Made by a program: the position numbers and the translations under genes. Positions 53,717 through 63,823 of a stretch of 64,000 bases of DNA are shown in pieces (position 1 is the first letter of the stretch; each line of letters starts with the position of its first letter). Location of the stretch: positions 62,001-126,000 of the forward strand of contig NZ_PIRQ01000005.1 of assembly GCF_003048535.1 (NCBI RefSeq), given 5' to 3'. Source of the DNA: Campylobacter concisus. GTDB lineage: Bacteria; Campylobacterota; Campylobacteria; Campylobacterales; Campylobacteraceae. The notes under the pieces were generated by a model that made no database searches, was not told where the DNA came from, and worked only from the letters and a program-made list of their open reading frames with translations.

Positions 53717-54474
53717 TGTTTGAAGAGCTAAGACCCCATTTAATCGAACTTAGAAAGAGACTTTTTATAAGCATAGTAAGCGTTTTTGTCTGCTTTGGCA
53801 TCTGCTTTACGTTTTGGAATCCGCTGCTTGCATGGATGAGCGAACCACTAAAACAGGTATTGCCAGCTGGCTCAAATATCATATTTACTCAAATTCAAGA
53901 GCCATTTTTTACAGCGATGAAGGTTGCATTTTTTGCTGGTGTCGTGATCGCGCTACCTATCATTTTTTGGCAGTTTTGGCTATTTGTCGCTCCTGGGCTT
54001 TATGACAATGAAAAAAAATATGTGATCCCATTTGTCATCTCAGCTTCATTTATGTTTGCGTGTGGAGCGGCATTTTGTTATTACGTGGTGATTCCACTTG
54101 GCTTTGCATTTTTGGTAAATTTTGGTGGCCAGCTCTTTACGGCACTACCAAGCATTGGCGAGTATGTTGGCTTTTTTGCAAAACTACTAATTGGCTTTGG
54201 AATTTCATTTGAGCTACCAGTCATTACATTTTTCTTAGCAAAGATCGGACTTGTCGATGACAAGATGCTAAAAGATTACTTCAGATACGCTGTTGTTATT
54301 ATCTTTATCTTTGCAGCTATCGTTACACCACCTGATGTGATAAGTCAAGTCTTAATGGCACTACCACTCATCGGACTTTATGGAATTTCAATAATCGTCG
54401 CTAAAAGAGCCAACAAGAGCGACGGTGAAGACGAAAAAGAAGAACAAGACAGCGACGTAGCAAGCGATGAGTAA
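53716..54474 (+). CDS. tatC: Sec-independent translocase subunit TatC
   Basis: Six-helix core of the twin-arginine translocase, binding the RR signal. 252 residues with six membrane helices (about 18-40, 75-95, 115-135, 160-180, 195-213 and 218-233) and the N-terminal signature LRPHLIELRKRLFIS. An acidic C-terminal tail follows (DGEDEKEEQDSD). It overlaps queA by eight bases. Confidence 0.96.
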   Translation: MFEELRPHLIELRKRLFISIVSVFVCFGICFTFWNPLLAWMSEPLKQVLPAGSNIIFTQIQEPFFTAMKVAFFAGVVIALPIIFWQFWLFVAPGLYDNEKKYVIPFVISASFMFACGAAFCYYVVIPLGFAFLVNFGGQLFTALPSIGEYVGFFAKLLIGFGISFELPVITFFLAKIGLVDDKMLKDYFRYAVVIIFIFAAIVTPPDVISQVLMALPLIGLYGISIIVAKRANKSDGEDEKEEQDSDVASDE

Positions 54475-55489
54475 TATAAACGACGTCTCAAGTTATGATT
54501 ATTTTTTACCAGAAGAGCTCATCGCGAAAGAGCCAATTTTGCCAAAAGAAGAGGCAAGATTACTTGTCTATTTTAAAAATACAAAAGAGATAAAACACTA
54601 CAAATTTAAAGATCTCTCCAGCCTTATTCCAGACGATGCTGCAGTTATTTTTAATAATACAAAAGTTATCAAAGCTCGCATTTTAGGACAAAAAGAAAGC
54701 GGCGGGGCTTGCGAAGTGATGCTAAATCAGCCCATAGGCGAAAATAAATTTAGCGTCTATATAAGAGGCAAAGTAAGCGCTGGTAGTGTTTTAAATTTTC
54801 CTGATAACCTAAAAGTAAATGTGCTTGAGCTAAATGATGATGGCACAAGAGTGGTAAATTTTACGCAAAATGGCGTTTTGCTTGATAATGTTCGCCTTTT
54901 TAATGAGCTTGAAAAGATCGGTCATGTTCCACTTCCACCATACATTAAAAGAGCCGATACAAAGGATGATGAGAGCTGGTATCAAAGCATATTTGCCAAA
55001 AATAGCGGCGCAGTCGCGGCTCCGACAGCTAGCCTTCACATAAGTGAACAAATGCTAGAGCAGATAAAAGCAAAGCATGAAGTAGCCTATATTACGCTCC
55101 ACGTTGGTGCTGGGACATTTAAAGGCGTGGAGTGCCAAAACATAAATGACCACAAAATGCACTCAGAATTTTACGAGCTAAGCGAGCAAGCTCAAGAGAT
55201 TATAAATTCTAATAAACCAATTCTTGGCGTTGGTACGACAGTTACTAGATGCGTTGAAGAATTTGCAAGAAGTAAGCAAGCAAGCGGCTTTTGCAAGCTA
55301 TTTTTAAACCTAAATAATAAGCCTATCAGGCAAAACTACCTTCTTACAAATTTTCATCTACCAAAATCAACTCTAATAATGCTGGTTACTAGCTTCATAG
55401 GGCTTGAAGAGACGATGAGGATTTATAAAACGGCAGTTGATGAAAAGTATAGATTTTACTCATACGGCGACGGGATGTTGATAATATGA
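54467..55489 (+). CDS. queA: S-adenosylmethionine:tRNA ribosyltransferase-isomerase
   Basis: Penultimate enzyme of queuosine synthesis, adding the SAM-derived ribosyl to 7-aminomethyl-7-deazaguanine at tRNA position 34. 340 residues. SYDYFLPEELIAKEP (about 7-21), DDAAVIFNNTKVIKARI and SGAVAAPTASLHIS are conserved QueA blocks, and FHLPKSTLIMLVTSF lies near the end. It overlaps tatC at its start and the kinase/receiver-like gene at its stop (ATGA). Confidence 0.96.
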   Translation: MSNINDVSSYDYFLPEELIAKEPILPKEEARLLVYFKNTKEIKHYKFKDLSSLIPDDAAVIFNNTKVIKARILGQKESGGACEVMLNQPIGENKFSVYIRGKVSAGSVLNFPDNLKVNVLELNDDGTRVVNFTQNGVLLDNVRLFNELEKIGHVPLPPYIKRADTKDDESWYQSIFAKNSGAVAAPTASLHISEQMLEQIKAKHEVAYITLHVGAGTFKGVECQNINDHKMHSEFYELSEQAQEIINSNKPILGVGTTVTRCVEEFARSKQASGFCKLFLNLNNKPIRQNYLLTNFHLPKSTLIMLVTSFIGLEETMRIYKTAVDEKYRFYSYGDGMLII

Positions 55490-56286
55490 AAGATAAACCT
55501 ATCGATATCATAAACAGAATGGAAATTTTTCTTAGCGCCATATACCAAGATGCGCAAGATACTAAGAATTCCATCATTTTTAGCTACGATCCAAGTTATC
55601 CAAGGCTTTTAAAATTTGATGCCACAAATCTCATAAAAACACTTGAAAATATTTGCAAATTTTTCCTTTACTCTACCGAATATGCAGACATTTACATTCT
55701 CTTTCAACTTAAAAATTATAGTCCCAAATCTGTACATTTTGACATTAAGATAAAATCTAGCCATAGCGTAATGAGACCAAGTCATTACTATCTCAGCAAG
55801 ATAAATGACTATCTAAAAAAAGCAAATGAATCTATGATCTCTCACAATGATGGAGAATTTTTAATATCTTTTAGTGCGGCGCTAACAGGCGATAGAGCTA
55901 TCCAAAGACAAATAAATATCAAAAATCAAACAAATACAAATATCTTAGTTGCTTGCGATGACGATGCTTTGTTTGACACCATTAGTGCTCAGATAAATTT
56001 TTTAGGTCTAAAAGTTATCGGCAAAAACGACCTTAGCAATCTAATGAGACACATAAAAGATTCTATTTTTACCCCATTTGTTATTTTTATTGATAGTAAA
56101 ATTTTAAAAAATGAAGCGATGCTAGAAGATATACTTGAGTTTAAAAATATTAAGAATTTTCGTATCGTAGCCATTTGCAAAAACGATGAGTCGGCTAACG
56201 ATCTGCCAAATCATGTCACAGTATTAAAGCAGCCTTTTAGCACTGATAATTTTCAACTTGCTTTAAAAAAATCACTTGAACAATAG
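55486..56286 (+). CDS. Degenerate histidine-kinase-like / receiver-like protein
   Basis: The 266-residue protein reads as two parts. Residues about 40-135 resemble a histidine-kinase ATPase (LLKFDATNLIKTLENICKFFLYS with an N-box Asn55; HFDIKIKSS), but no G1/G2 glycine boxes are visible. Residues about 150-266 resemble a receiver domain: acidic cluster 158-160 (CDDD), FVIFIDSKI with the phospho-acceptor position Asp203, IVAICKND where the conserved Thr is Cys231, and LKQPFS where the conserved Lys is Gln249. There is no phosphoryl-accepting His. So it may be a non-catalytic signalling adaptor. It overlaps queA and ends the plus run before ruvX. No function known. Confidence 0.6.
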   Translation: MKDKPIDIINRMEIFLSAIYQDAQDTKNSIIFSYDPSYPRLLKFDATNLIKTLENICKFFLYSTEYADIYILFQLKNYSPKSVHFDIKIKSSHSVMRPSHYYLSKINDYLKKANESMISHNDGEFLISFSAALTGDRAIQRQINIKNQTNTNILVACDDDALFDTISAQINFLGLKVIGKNDLSNLMRHIKDSIFTPFVIFIDSKILKNEAMLEDILEFKNIKNFRIVAICKNDESANDLPNHVTVLKQPFSTDNFQLALKKSLEQ

Positions 56287-56313
56287 CCTAGAACCGATTT
56301 TAAATATAAAATT

Positions 56314-56697
56314 TTATTTTATCCCAAGATATCTTTTTAAAATAATAGTGGCCGAAATGCTATCTAGCCTACCATCTCGTTTTGTATTTGTGTAAATTTC
56401 ACTTGCCTCACTGCTGCTAAAGGCTTCATCTTGATAGACAATATTTGCCTTTACATCAAGAAGTGAAACAAAATGCTCGATGCGTCTTCTCATCTCATCT
56501 TCGCTACTACCGCCGATTGGCACACCTACCACTAGCGTATCTGGGGTATATTCATTTACCTTTTGGCTCACATCTCTTGCGGCTTGATTTCTATTTTTTC
56601 TAAGCACTGGCTCAAGCGGAGTCACGATCTCGCCAAAACCAAAAGCAAGCCCTATTCGCTTTAACCCAACATCAATAGCCATAAATTTCTCTCTCAT
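56314..56697 (-). CDS. ruvX: YqgF/RuvX-type Holliday-junction resolvase-like protein
   Basis: RNase H-like nuclease fold, 127 residues; the family is needed for rRNA 5'-end maturation and is homologous to resolvases. MAIDVGLKRIGLAFG (about 6-20) is the first acidic strand, VVGVPIGGSSEDE and VVYQDEAFSSSEA (acidic) follow, and the last acidic residue is near the C-terminus (DGRLDSISATIIL). The start overlaps the dprA end by four bases, as in C. jejuni, where it also follows dprA. Confidence 0.92.
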   Translation of the reverse strand: MREKFMAIDVGLKRIGLAFGFGEIVTPLEPVLRKNRNQAARDVSQKVNEYTPDTLVVGVPIGGSSEDEMRRRIEHFVSLLDVKANIVYQDEAFSSSEASEIYTNTKRDGRLDSISATIILKRYLGIK

Positions 56698-57464
56698 AGC
56701 ACGCTCTTTACTCTTAGATTTGAAATTTCAACCAACCCTTCAAGCTCGTACTCATAGATGATATCGCCAAATTTTGCCAAAACTTCATCAAGACTTACGC
56801 CATTTTTACAAAATTTTAAGATCTCATCACTAGTTTTTTCTTGCTCTTTTATCTCGCCAAAAAGTGAAGCAAATTTATGATAGTCATCAATAAGCTCAGC
56901 TTTTTTATTTGCAAGCAAAAAATTTGTCCCATCGCTTTCACCCATGCGTTGTGGCAGTACATAAACTGGAATTTTAAGCTCATTTGCAAGCCTCGCACTT
57001 TGCATAGAGCCACTTTTAAGATCAGCTTGCGCGACAACTAGAGCTTCACAAAACCCCACAACTATGCGGTTTCGCTCCAAAAATCTATAAGCAAGTGGCG
57101 GCTCACCTTCATCATACTCACTAAGAGCCAGGGCTTTGGTGTAAATTTCATTTATCGCCACTTTATTTTGGCTTGGATAGATGGTGTCAAGCCCACTCGC
57201 AAAAATGCCAATCGTTCGTGGCATAGCAGCTTTATGAGCTGCGATATCAACGCCGATAGCTCCGCCACTTACTACACAGACATTTGCACTTTTTAGTGCT
57301 GCGCAAAGTGCTGTGACGCACTCTTTTGTATAAACACTTGCCTTTCTTGAGCCAACAACTGCGATCTTTGGTAAAGATAAAAGTGAAGTATCTCCGATAA
57401 AATTTAGCTGCTTTGGTGGATTTTTTAGTCTATTTAGTGGCTCTGGGATAAAGTCAAGTCTCAT
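56694..57464 (-). CDS. dprA: DNA-processing protein DprA
   Basis: Loads RecA onto incoming single-stranded DNA during natural transformation. 256 residues, shorter than E. coli Smf: only the Rossmann-like core is present, with KIAVVGSRKASVYT (about 33-46), VSGGAIGVDIAAHKAAM (about 64-80) and FLERNRIVVGFCEALVV (about 131-147). The C-terminal winged helix is reduced (about 210-256). Starts at an ATG overlapping the deacetylase-like gene and ends in ruvX. Fits a naturally competent species. Confidence 0.93.
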   Translation of the reverse strand: MRLDFIPEPLNRLKNPPKQLNFIGDTSLLSLPKIAVVGSRKASVYTKECVTALCAALKSANVCVVSGGAIGVDIAAHKAAMPRTIGIFASGLDTIYPSQNKVAINEIYTKALALSEYDEGEPPLAYRFLERNRIVVGFCEALVVAQADLKSGSMQSARLANELKIPVYVLPQRMGESDGTNFLLANKKAELIDDYHKFASLFGEIKEQEKTSDEILKFCKNGVSLDEVLAKFGDIIYEYELEGLVEISNLRVKSVL

Positions 57465-58852
57465 AAAATATCTTTTAAATAAACCACATCAACATCTTTT
57501 AAAAGATTATTTTTGCTCTCTTTTATCACTGCAATCGTATTTTTCTTTGGATGCCCGATGGCGATCGCATAGCCTCTTTTTTTGGCCAAATTTACAGCAG
57601 CCACAAGCTCACGCCTAACAGCACTAGCCGATGGATCGTCGTCTAAAAATATATCTCTTGAAATGTATGGCTGATTATGTTTTTTTGCGGCTCTTGCTAC
57701 TACGGTTTGGGCGATAGTTTTGCTGTCAACAAAGACAAAGCCCTGCTCTATCAGCGCCCTATAAGCCTTATCCATAGCGTCAAAATCGCTTGTAAAGCGC
57801 GATCCTGTGTGGTTGTTTGTATATTTTGCACGCGGGAAGTCTTTGCGTATCTTTTTTATCTTTTCGTGCATGCTCTCAAAACTCTCGTTGATCGTGAGAG
57901 TACCTATTTCTGGGCTATCAAAGTGTTTTGCTTGCATCGGAAGATGTATCATATAAAACTCAAATGTTCTTGCGATATTTGGAGTATCTGGATGAGTCTT
58001 TGTCGCTGGAAAAATAGACGGCGTGATTTTTAAGCCAAGTGACTTTATCATACTTGCATGTTCAAATGTCGCCACATCGTCTATTATGATAACGAGCTTT
58101 GCACGCCCTTTTATGCTGGCATTTGGCGTAAAAGGTACCGCTTCAAAGCTATCTTTTTTTATATTTTTTTCTTTATATTTTGTTTTTTCTATCTTTTTGG
58201 TAGTTAAATTTTCAGCTTTTTTAGCTGGCTCGACTTTTATGTTCTCGCTTTTAAATTTCTCTTTTTTTTCTATTTCAGTACTTTTATTTTGATCGACTTT
58301 TACTTCAAAATTTTGAGATTTTAGCTCGATTTTTTGTTCGGTTTTTGAGCTATAAAATGGCTCTATCTTTTGTTCATTTTCTATTACGCTAGGCTCTGTA
58401 TTCTTATAACTTGCAAGCAAATTTTTAGTATCGTTTTGCTCTTTTTTTATCTCTTCTTTTTTGACTTCGCTTTTTACTTCAGCTATCTTTTTTTGCTCTT
58501 TTGGCTCAACTTTTGAATTTAAAACAAGCTCACTTTTATGCTTAGGATCGGTAAAAATTTTACTTAAATTTTCATCTTCATCAAATTTTAGAGGGTATTT
58601 TCTCTTTTCGTATTCTTGTTTTTTCTCTTTACTGGCAACCTTTGGCTCAGCTTTTTTTGGAATTTGCTTCTCTATTTTTGGCTCATTTGCTTTACTTATC
58701 TGTTCTGCACCATTATTTTTTATACTAAGAGCCACGCTAAGTGCTATTATTAAAATAGCCGCGATAATGCCGATACCAAGATAGGTTTTGTTGTTAGAGC
58801 GACCTGTACTTTTTTTTGCAGGTCGCTTCTTTGTGGTCTTTTTTTCGCTCAA
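57461..58852 (-). CDS. Divergent polysaccharide deacetylase family protein (YibQ-like)
   Basis: The 463-residue protein has a short basic N-terminus, one membrane helix (about 25-44), a 180-residue linker almost wholly Lys/Glu/Ser (about 45-230) and a C-terminal NodB-like domain (about 248-463), with KLVIIIDDVATFEHASMIKS, FYMIHLPMQAKHF, NNHTGSRFTS and AIAIGHPKKNTIAV as family blocks. It is anchored in the inner membrane and acts in the periplasm; carbohydrate substrate unknown, possibly murein. The start is TTG without a clear ribosome site, 3 bases after ilvC, so coupling is inferred. The order ilvC-this-dprA-ruvX is that of C. jejuni. Confidence 0.85.
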   Translation of the reverse strand: MSEKKTTKKRPAKKSTGRSNNKTYLGIGIIAAILIIALSVALSIKNNGAEQISKANEPKIEKQIPKKAEPKVASKEKKQEYEKRKYPLKFDEDENLSKIFTDPKHKSELVLNSKVEPKEQKKIAEVKSEVKKEEIKKEQNDTKNLLASYKNTEPSVIENEQKIEPFYSSKTEQKIELKSQNFEVKVDQNKSTEIEKKEKFKSENIKVEPAKKAENLTTKKIEKTKYKEKNIKKDSFEAVPFTPNASIKGRAKLVIIIDDVATFEHASMIKSLGLKITPSIFPATKTHPDTPNIARTFEFYMIHLPMQAKHFDSPEIGTLTINESFESMHEKIKKIRKDFPRAKYTNNHTGSRFTSDFDAMDKAYRALIEQGFVFVDSKTIAQTVVARAAKKHNQPYISRDIFLDDDPSASAVRRELVAAVNLAKKRGYAIAIGHPKKNTIAVIKESKNNLLKDVDVVYLKDIL

Positions 58853-58855
58853 GGC

Positions 58856-59913
<1,058 letters not shown>

Positions 59914-59983
59914 ACTTTAGCCAGCAAAAATTCGGCTGAAATATATAGAAACTCTTTTTAAGTTTTATGATAATTTATTTTGA

Positions 59984-59989
59984 TAAAAT
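59984..59989 (+). promoter_or_regulatory. -10 box of the HDOD gene
   Basis: TAAAAT in the context TGATAAAATACG, 31 bases before the ATG; AAGAGA is in the leader. Confidence 0.5.
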
Positions 59990-60020
59990 ACGCTGAAATT
60001 TCAAAAAAAGAGATAACTCA

Positions 60021-60839
60021 ATGAATGAATCAGTTTTTAAAAAAATCAAAGCACTTCCACCATTAGATGACACAGTTATACAAATTCAACGCTTACATGC
60101 GGACGAAAATAGCTCAATAAGTGATCTTACAAAAGTGGTCGAAAAGGATCCTATGCTAACGGCAAATATCTTGCGTTCAGCGAACTCTCCACTTTATGGG
60201 TTTTCTCAAGAGATCACAACCATCGCAAGAGCTATTTCTCTTTTTGGTATGGCTACTATTCGAGGTTTTGCGCTTTCAAGTACGATTAAAAAGAGCTTTT
60301 CTATAAATTTAGAGCCTTATGGCATTACTACACAAGATTTTTTAAATATCTCGATAATACAAAATGCACTGATGTACAATTGGCATTCTAAAGTTAATCC
60401 TAAAAGTCTAGAAATTCTCTCTCCGGCTTCATTTATGCTTGAGATTGGCAAGATAGTTCTTGCTCACGAATTAGCCGAAAATAAGCAAGATGTCGAATTT
60501 AGAGAAAAACTTAAAAATATATCTAGCCCAATTGATCTTGCCCTATTTGAAACAGAAATTTTAGATATGTCAAATGAAGAAGTTACAGCTAAAATTTTTG
60601 AACAATGGAACCTTGAGACAGAGCTTAGCAGCTCGATACTCTATTCAAATAATCCAGAAGAGGCACCAGATCATATAAAAGATTACGCAAAAGCCCTAAA
60701 AGTGATAAAAACAGCTGTGAATATCTTTAATCAACTTGATGATATAAGCATACAAAATACTCTACCTCTTCTTGACGAATACGGCTTTGGACATGATACG
60801 TTTTTAATGGCTGTCGCTAAAGTCAAAGATAATTTGTGA
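60021..60839 (+). CDS. HDOD-domain signalling protein
   Basis: The 272-residue protein is a single HDOD domain: VFKKIKALPPLDDTVIQIQRL, LTKVVEKDPMLTANILRSANSPLYG (about 37-62) and ITTIARAISLFGMATIRGFALSSTI are its helical blocks. The metal-binding HD dyad of active HD-GYP enzymes is missing, as usual for HDOD, so it most likely scaffolds other proteins. The C. jejuni relative Cj0248 affects flagellar motility. Followed by rnr, whose GTG overlaps its TGA. Confidence 0.85.
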   Translation: MNESVFKKIKALPPLDDTVIQIQRLHADENSSISDLTKVVEKDPMLTANILRSANSPLYGFSQEITTIARAISLFGMATIRGFALSSTIKKSFSINLEPYGITTQDFLNISIIQNALMYNWHSKVNPKSLEILSPASFMLEIGKIVLAHELAENKQDVEFREKLKNISSPIDLALFETEILDMSNEEVTAKIFEQWNLETELSSSILYSNNPEEAPDHIKDYAKALKVIKTAVNIFNQLDDISIQNTLPLLDEYGFGHDTFLMAVAKVKDNL

Positions 60840-62755
60840 AAGAATTTCTAACATCACTACTAGTTGGCATCAAGGAGAAAGAAGTTTCAAACGAAGATAA
60901 AGAGATTTTACGAAATCTCTTAAATCTTGGTGCTGTAAGCTCTCATAAAGATAAATTTTACCTAAACAATGGCTACGTCTGTGGCAAGCTAGACATCAGT
61001 CAAAACGCAACTGGCTTTATCATGCCATTTGATAAACGATTCAAGCAAGATATCATCGTAGAAAATAAAAATTTAAACAACTCTCACCTTGGCGATATCG
61101 TGTTAGCAAAGCTTTTGCCGCTTAAGAAAAAACGCCAAAGCGCTAAAATAGTAATGAGCCTAAAGCTTGCCAATGAGACAAGCGTGGTCTACACAAAACG
61201 CTTTGGAGCGGCCATTTTAGGTGTAAATTTAAAAACTGGACTAAGCACAACCCTAAAAGCGACACAAAAAAGCCTAAAGATGCTTCCACTTGGAACACTA
61301 CTCAAAATAAATAACCTAAACAACGAGATAGTCGAGGTTTTAGGAAATTTAGACGATCCGCTAAGTGATGAAAAAATTTCGCTTGCTATTTATAATAAAA
61401 ATGATAAATTTAGCGAGGCTTGTGAGCTTGAGGCAAAGGCATTTGGCGATGAAGTTGATGCTAGCATGTATCCAAATAGGGTTGATCTAAGAAATTTAGA
61501 GTTTTGCACGATCGACCCAGTCGATGCCAAAGACTTTGACGATGCCATATATTTTGATGAGAAAAAGCGCGAAATTTACGTCGCAATCGCTGATGTAAGC
61601 GAGTATGTGACCGCATATAGCGCTATTGACAGCGAGGCTAAAAAAAGAGGCTTTTCTATCTACTTTCCGCACATCTCAGTACCGATGTTGCCGCGCGCGC
61701 TTAGTGAAAACATCTGCTCGCTAAAACCAAACGTTCCACGCCTTGCATTTTGTTTTAAAATTTCACTTGATGCGAATAATGAAGTAAAAAAAGAGGAGCT
61801 TTTTGAGACGATCATCCTTTCAAAAAGGCGCTTTAACTACGACGAGATCGATGAAATTTTAGAAGGCAAGAGAGAGTGTGAAATTTCATGGATCAAGCCA
61901 CTTTTTAAACTCACCACAAAGCTTCGCAAAAAAAGGCTTTTGCATGCATTTGACTTTAGGACAAAAGAGCTGAGAATGAGCCTTGATGAAGAGGGTCAAA
62001 TTTCTCAAACCAGATTTGAAAGCGACTCCGACTCACATAGACTTGTCGAGGACTGCATGCTTTTAGCAAATAAAGCCGCCGCAAAGCTCATCACAAAGGG
62101 CGTTTTTAGAAACCACGCTTCGCCTGATTTTAAAAAGATAGATACCTTGCTTGAAGATTTACAACTTTTGGGGCTTGACTTTACCTACGAGAGTGACCTT
62201 GCAAATTTGATAAGAAAGATCCAAATAAAAGCCGATGAACTGGGCAACCGCGAAGAGATAGATAAACTCATCATCAAGTCTCAAAAAAAAGCTGAGTACT
62301 CAAGTGAAAATTTAGGCCACTTTGGGCTTGGATTTGATAGATACACACACTTTACAAGTCCTATTAGACGCTATTCTGACCTTATTTTGCACAGACTTTT
62401 AAAGGCTAAAATTTCAAAAGATGAGAAACTTTACAACTTCTTGCTTTTAAACATCCAAAGCACCTGCGCAAATTTAAGCGAACTTGAAAGAGAAGCCGAC
62501 AAGGTAGCCTACGATTTTATGGATAGGAAATTTGCACGCTGGGCAGCCGCAAACATCGGCAAAGAGGTGCGTTGCTACGTGAGCGAAAACCAAAATGTCT
62601 TGGTCGCTAAGCTTGATGATTATTTTGTTGGAGCTAGAATTTTTATAACTGGATATAGCGCAAATTTACTTCAAAAGCTCGTTGTAAAGATCACAGAGGC
62701 CGATATCGCAAGCGCTAAAATTTTTGCAAAAGTGGTAAGAAAGATCGATGTATAG
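60836..62755 (+). CDS. rnr: Ribonuclease R
   Basis: 3'-5' exoribonuclease of the RNB family that degrades structured RNA. 639 residues: N-terminal cold-shock-like domains (about 40-190), the RNB catalytic domain with DPVDAKDFDDAIYFDE (about 223-238; acidic Mg2+ ligands), and the SPIRRYSDLILHR segment (about 505-517) near the end. The usual C-terminal S1 domain is short. The start is GTG, overlapping the HDOD stop (GTGA). It overlaps holA by eight bases at its end. Confidence 0.94.
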   Translation: MKEFLTSLLVGIKEKEVSNEDKEILRNLLNLGAVSSHKDKFYLNNGYVCGKLDISQNATGFIMPFDKRFKQDIIVENKNLNNSHLGDIVLAKLLPLKKKRQSAKIVMSLKLANETSVVYTKRFGAAILGVNLKTGLSTTLKATQKSLKMLPLGTLLKINNLNNEIVEVLGNLDDPLSDEKISLAIYNKNDKFSEACELEAKAFGDEVDASMYPNRVDLRNLEFCTIDPVDAKDFDDAIYFDEKKREIYVAIADVSEYVTAYSAIDSEAKKRGFSIYFPHISVPMLPRALSENICSLKPNVPRLAFCFKISLDANNEVKKEELFETIILSKRRFNYDEIDEILEGKRECEISWIKPLFKLTTKLRKKRLLHAFDFRTKELRMSLDEEGQISQTRFESDSDSHRLVEDCMLLANKAAAKLITKGVFRNHASPDFKKIDTLLEDLQLLGLDFTYESDLANLIRKIQIKADELGNREEIDKLIIKSQKKAEYSSENLGHFGLGFDRYTHFTSPIRRYSDLILHRLLKAKISKDEKLYNFLLLNIQSTCANLSELEREADKVAYDFMDRKFARWAAANIGKEVRCYVSENQNVLVAKLDDYFVGARIFITGYSANLLQKLVVKITEADIASAKIFAKVVRKIDV

Positions 62756-63746
62756 AAAGGATTTGGAGCTAAATTTAGCAAATGCAAATTTAAGCAACTA
62801 TTTCTTGCTTTTTGGAGCGGATGAGTTTCAGATCGAACTTTTTGGCAAAGAAATTTTGAGCTTTTACTCAAGCGAAGACGCAAATTTATTAAGCCTTTAT
62901 TTTGACGAGTACAACTACGCGCAAGCAAGCTCTCACCTAAGCGAGCAGTCGCTTTTTGGAGGTAAAAATATCCTCTATGTAAAAAGCGACAAAAAGATCC
63001 CAGCAAAAGAGCTAAAAGAGCTCATCTCGCTTTGTTCAAAAAGTCATGATAACTACTTTTTGTTTGAGCTTTATGAGGCCGATATGAAACTAGTTTTTGA
63101 TACGCAAAAGGCTTTTGGGACAAATTTTGCGAGATTTTTCAAGCCCTCAACTCCAGATGAAGCGATAAATTTGCTAGCTAAAAGCTCAGCTAAAATTGGT
63201 CTAAACATAACCAAAAACGCACTTTATGAGCTTTACTTTACACATAATGAAAATTTATACCTTGCTGCAAGCGAGCTAACAAAACTAAAGAGCCTAAACA
63301 CACATATCGAACAAGATGATGTAAAAAGGCTAGTTTTTGGGCTTGGCGGGATAAATTTTGATGATTTTTTTAATAAATTTATGGCCCTAAAAGACATAAA
63401 AAACGACTTTTTTACCTATCTAGAAGATCCAAATTTTAATGAAATTTTACTTCTAAACTCACTTTACAAAGCATTTTTTAGGCTATTTAAAATTTACTCT
63501 TACATCAAGATAAATGGCCGATTAAATTTAGATGAAGCAATTGGTTATCAACCGCCTATAAATGTCGCAAATTTATTAAAAGCAAATAGCTTAAAACTAA
63601 ATTTAAATGCCTATTTGGAGATATTTAAAACGCTAAATTTAGCCGAGTTAGAGCTAAAAACAAATACAAAAATGGATAAAGAAATTTTTGTATTATCAAC
63701 TATTTTAAATTTACAACATCTCATATCAACAGCAAATATTAAGTAA
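62748..63746 (+). CDS. holA: DNA polymerase III delta subunit
   Basis: Clamp-loader wrench subunit that opens the beta clamp. 332 residues. YFLLFGADEFQIELFGKEIL (about 18-37) and QSLFGGKNILYVKSDKK (about 63-79) are the N-terminal blocks of the family; the middle and C-terminal collar domain are helical. Low sequence conservation is normal for HolA. ATG overlapping the end of rnr. The gene order rnr-holA-rpsF is that of C. jejuni. Confidence 0.88.
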   Translation: MYRKDLELNLANANLSNYFLLFGADEFQIELFGKEILSFYSSEDANLLSLYFDEYNYAQASSHLSEQSLFGGKNILYVKSDKKIPAKELKELISLCSKSHDNYFLFELYEADMKLVFDTQKAFGTNFARFFKPSTPDEAINLLAKSSAKIGLNITKNALYELYFTHNENLYLAASELTKLKSLNTHIEQDDVKRLVFGLGGINFDDFFNKFMALKDIKNDFFTYLEDPNFNEILLLNSLYKAFFRLFKIYSYIKINGRLNLDEAIGYQPPINVANLLKANSLKLNLNAYLEIFKTLNLAELELKTNTKMDKEIFVLSTILNLQHLISTANIK

Positions 63747-63754
63747 CTTTAAGC

Positions 63755-63760
63755 TAAAAT
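63755..63760 (+). promoter_or_regulatory. -10 box of rpsF
   Basis: TAAAAT in the context AAGCTAAAATCC, nine bases after the holA stop and 63 bases before the rpsF ATG. Confidence 0.55.
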
Positions 63761-63786
63761 CCACCCTTGCTTAATGCAAAATCCTT

Positions 63787-63801
63787 GCTCACAAAGTGAG
63801 C
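63787..63801 (+). other. Hairpin in the rpsF leader
   Basis: GCTCAC-AAA-GTGAGC, a perfect 6-bp stem in the predicted rpsF leader, 22 bases before the ATG. A ribosomal-protein feedback site is possible; I do not see the known S6:S18 leader motif clearly. Confidence 0.4.
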
Positions 63802-63823
63802 TAAATATCCATAAGGAGAAGAA

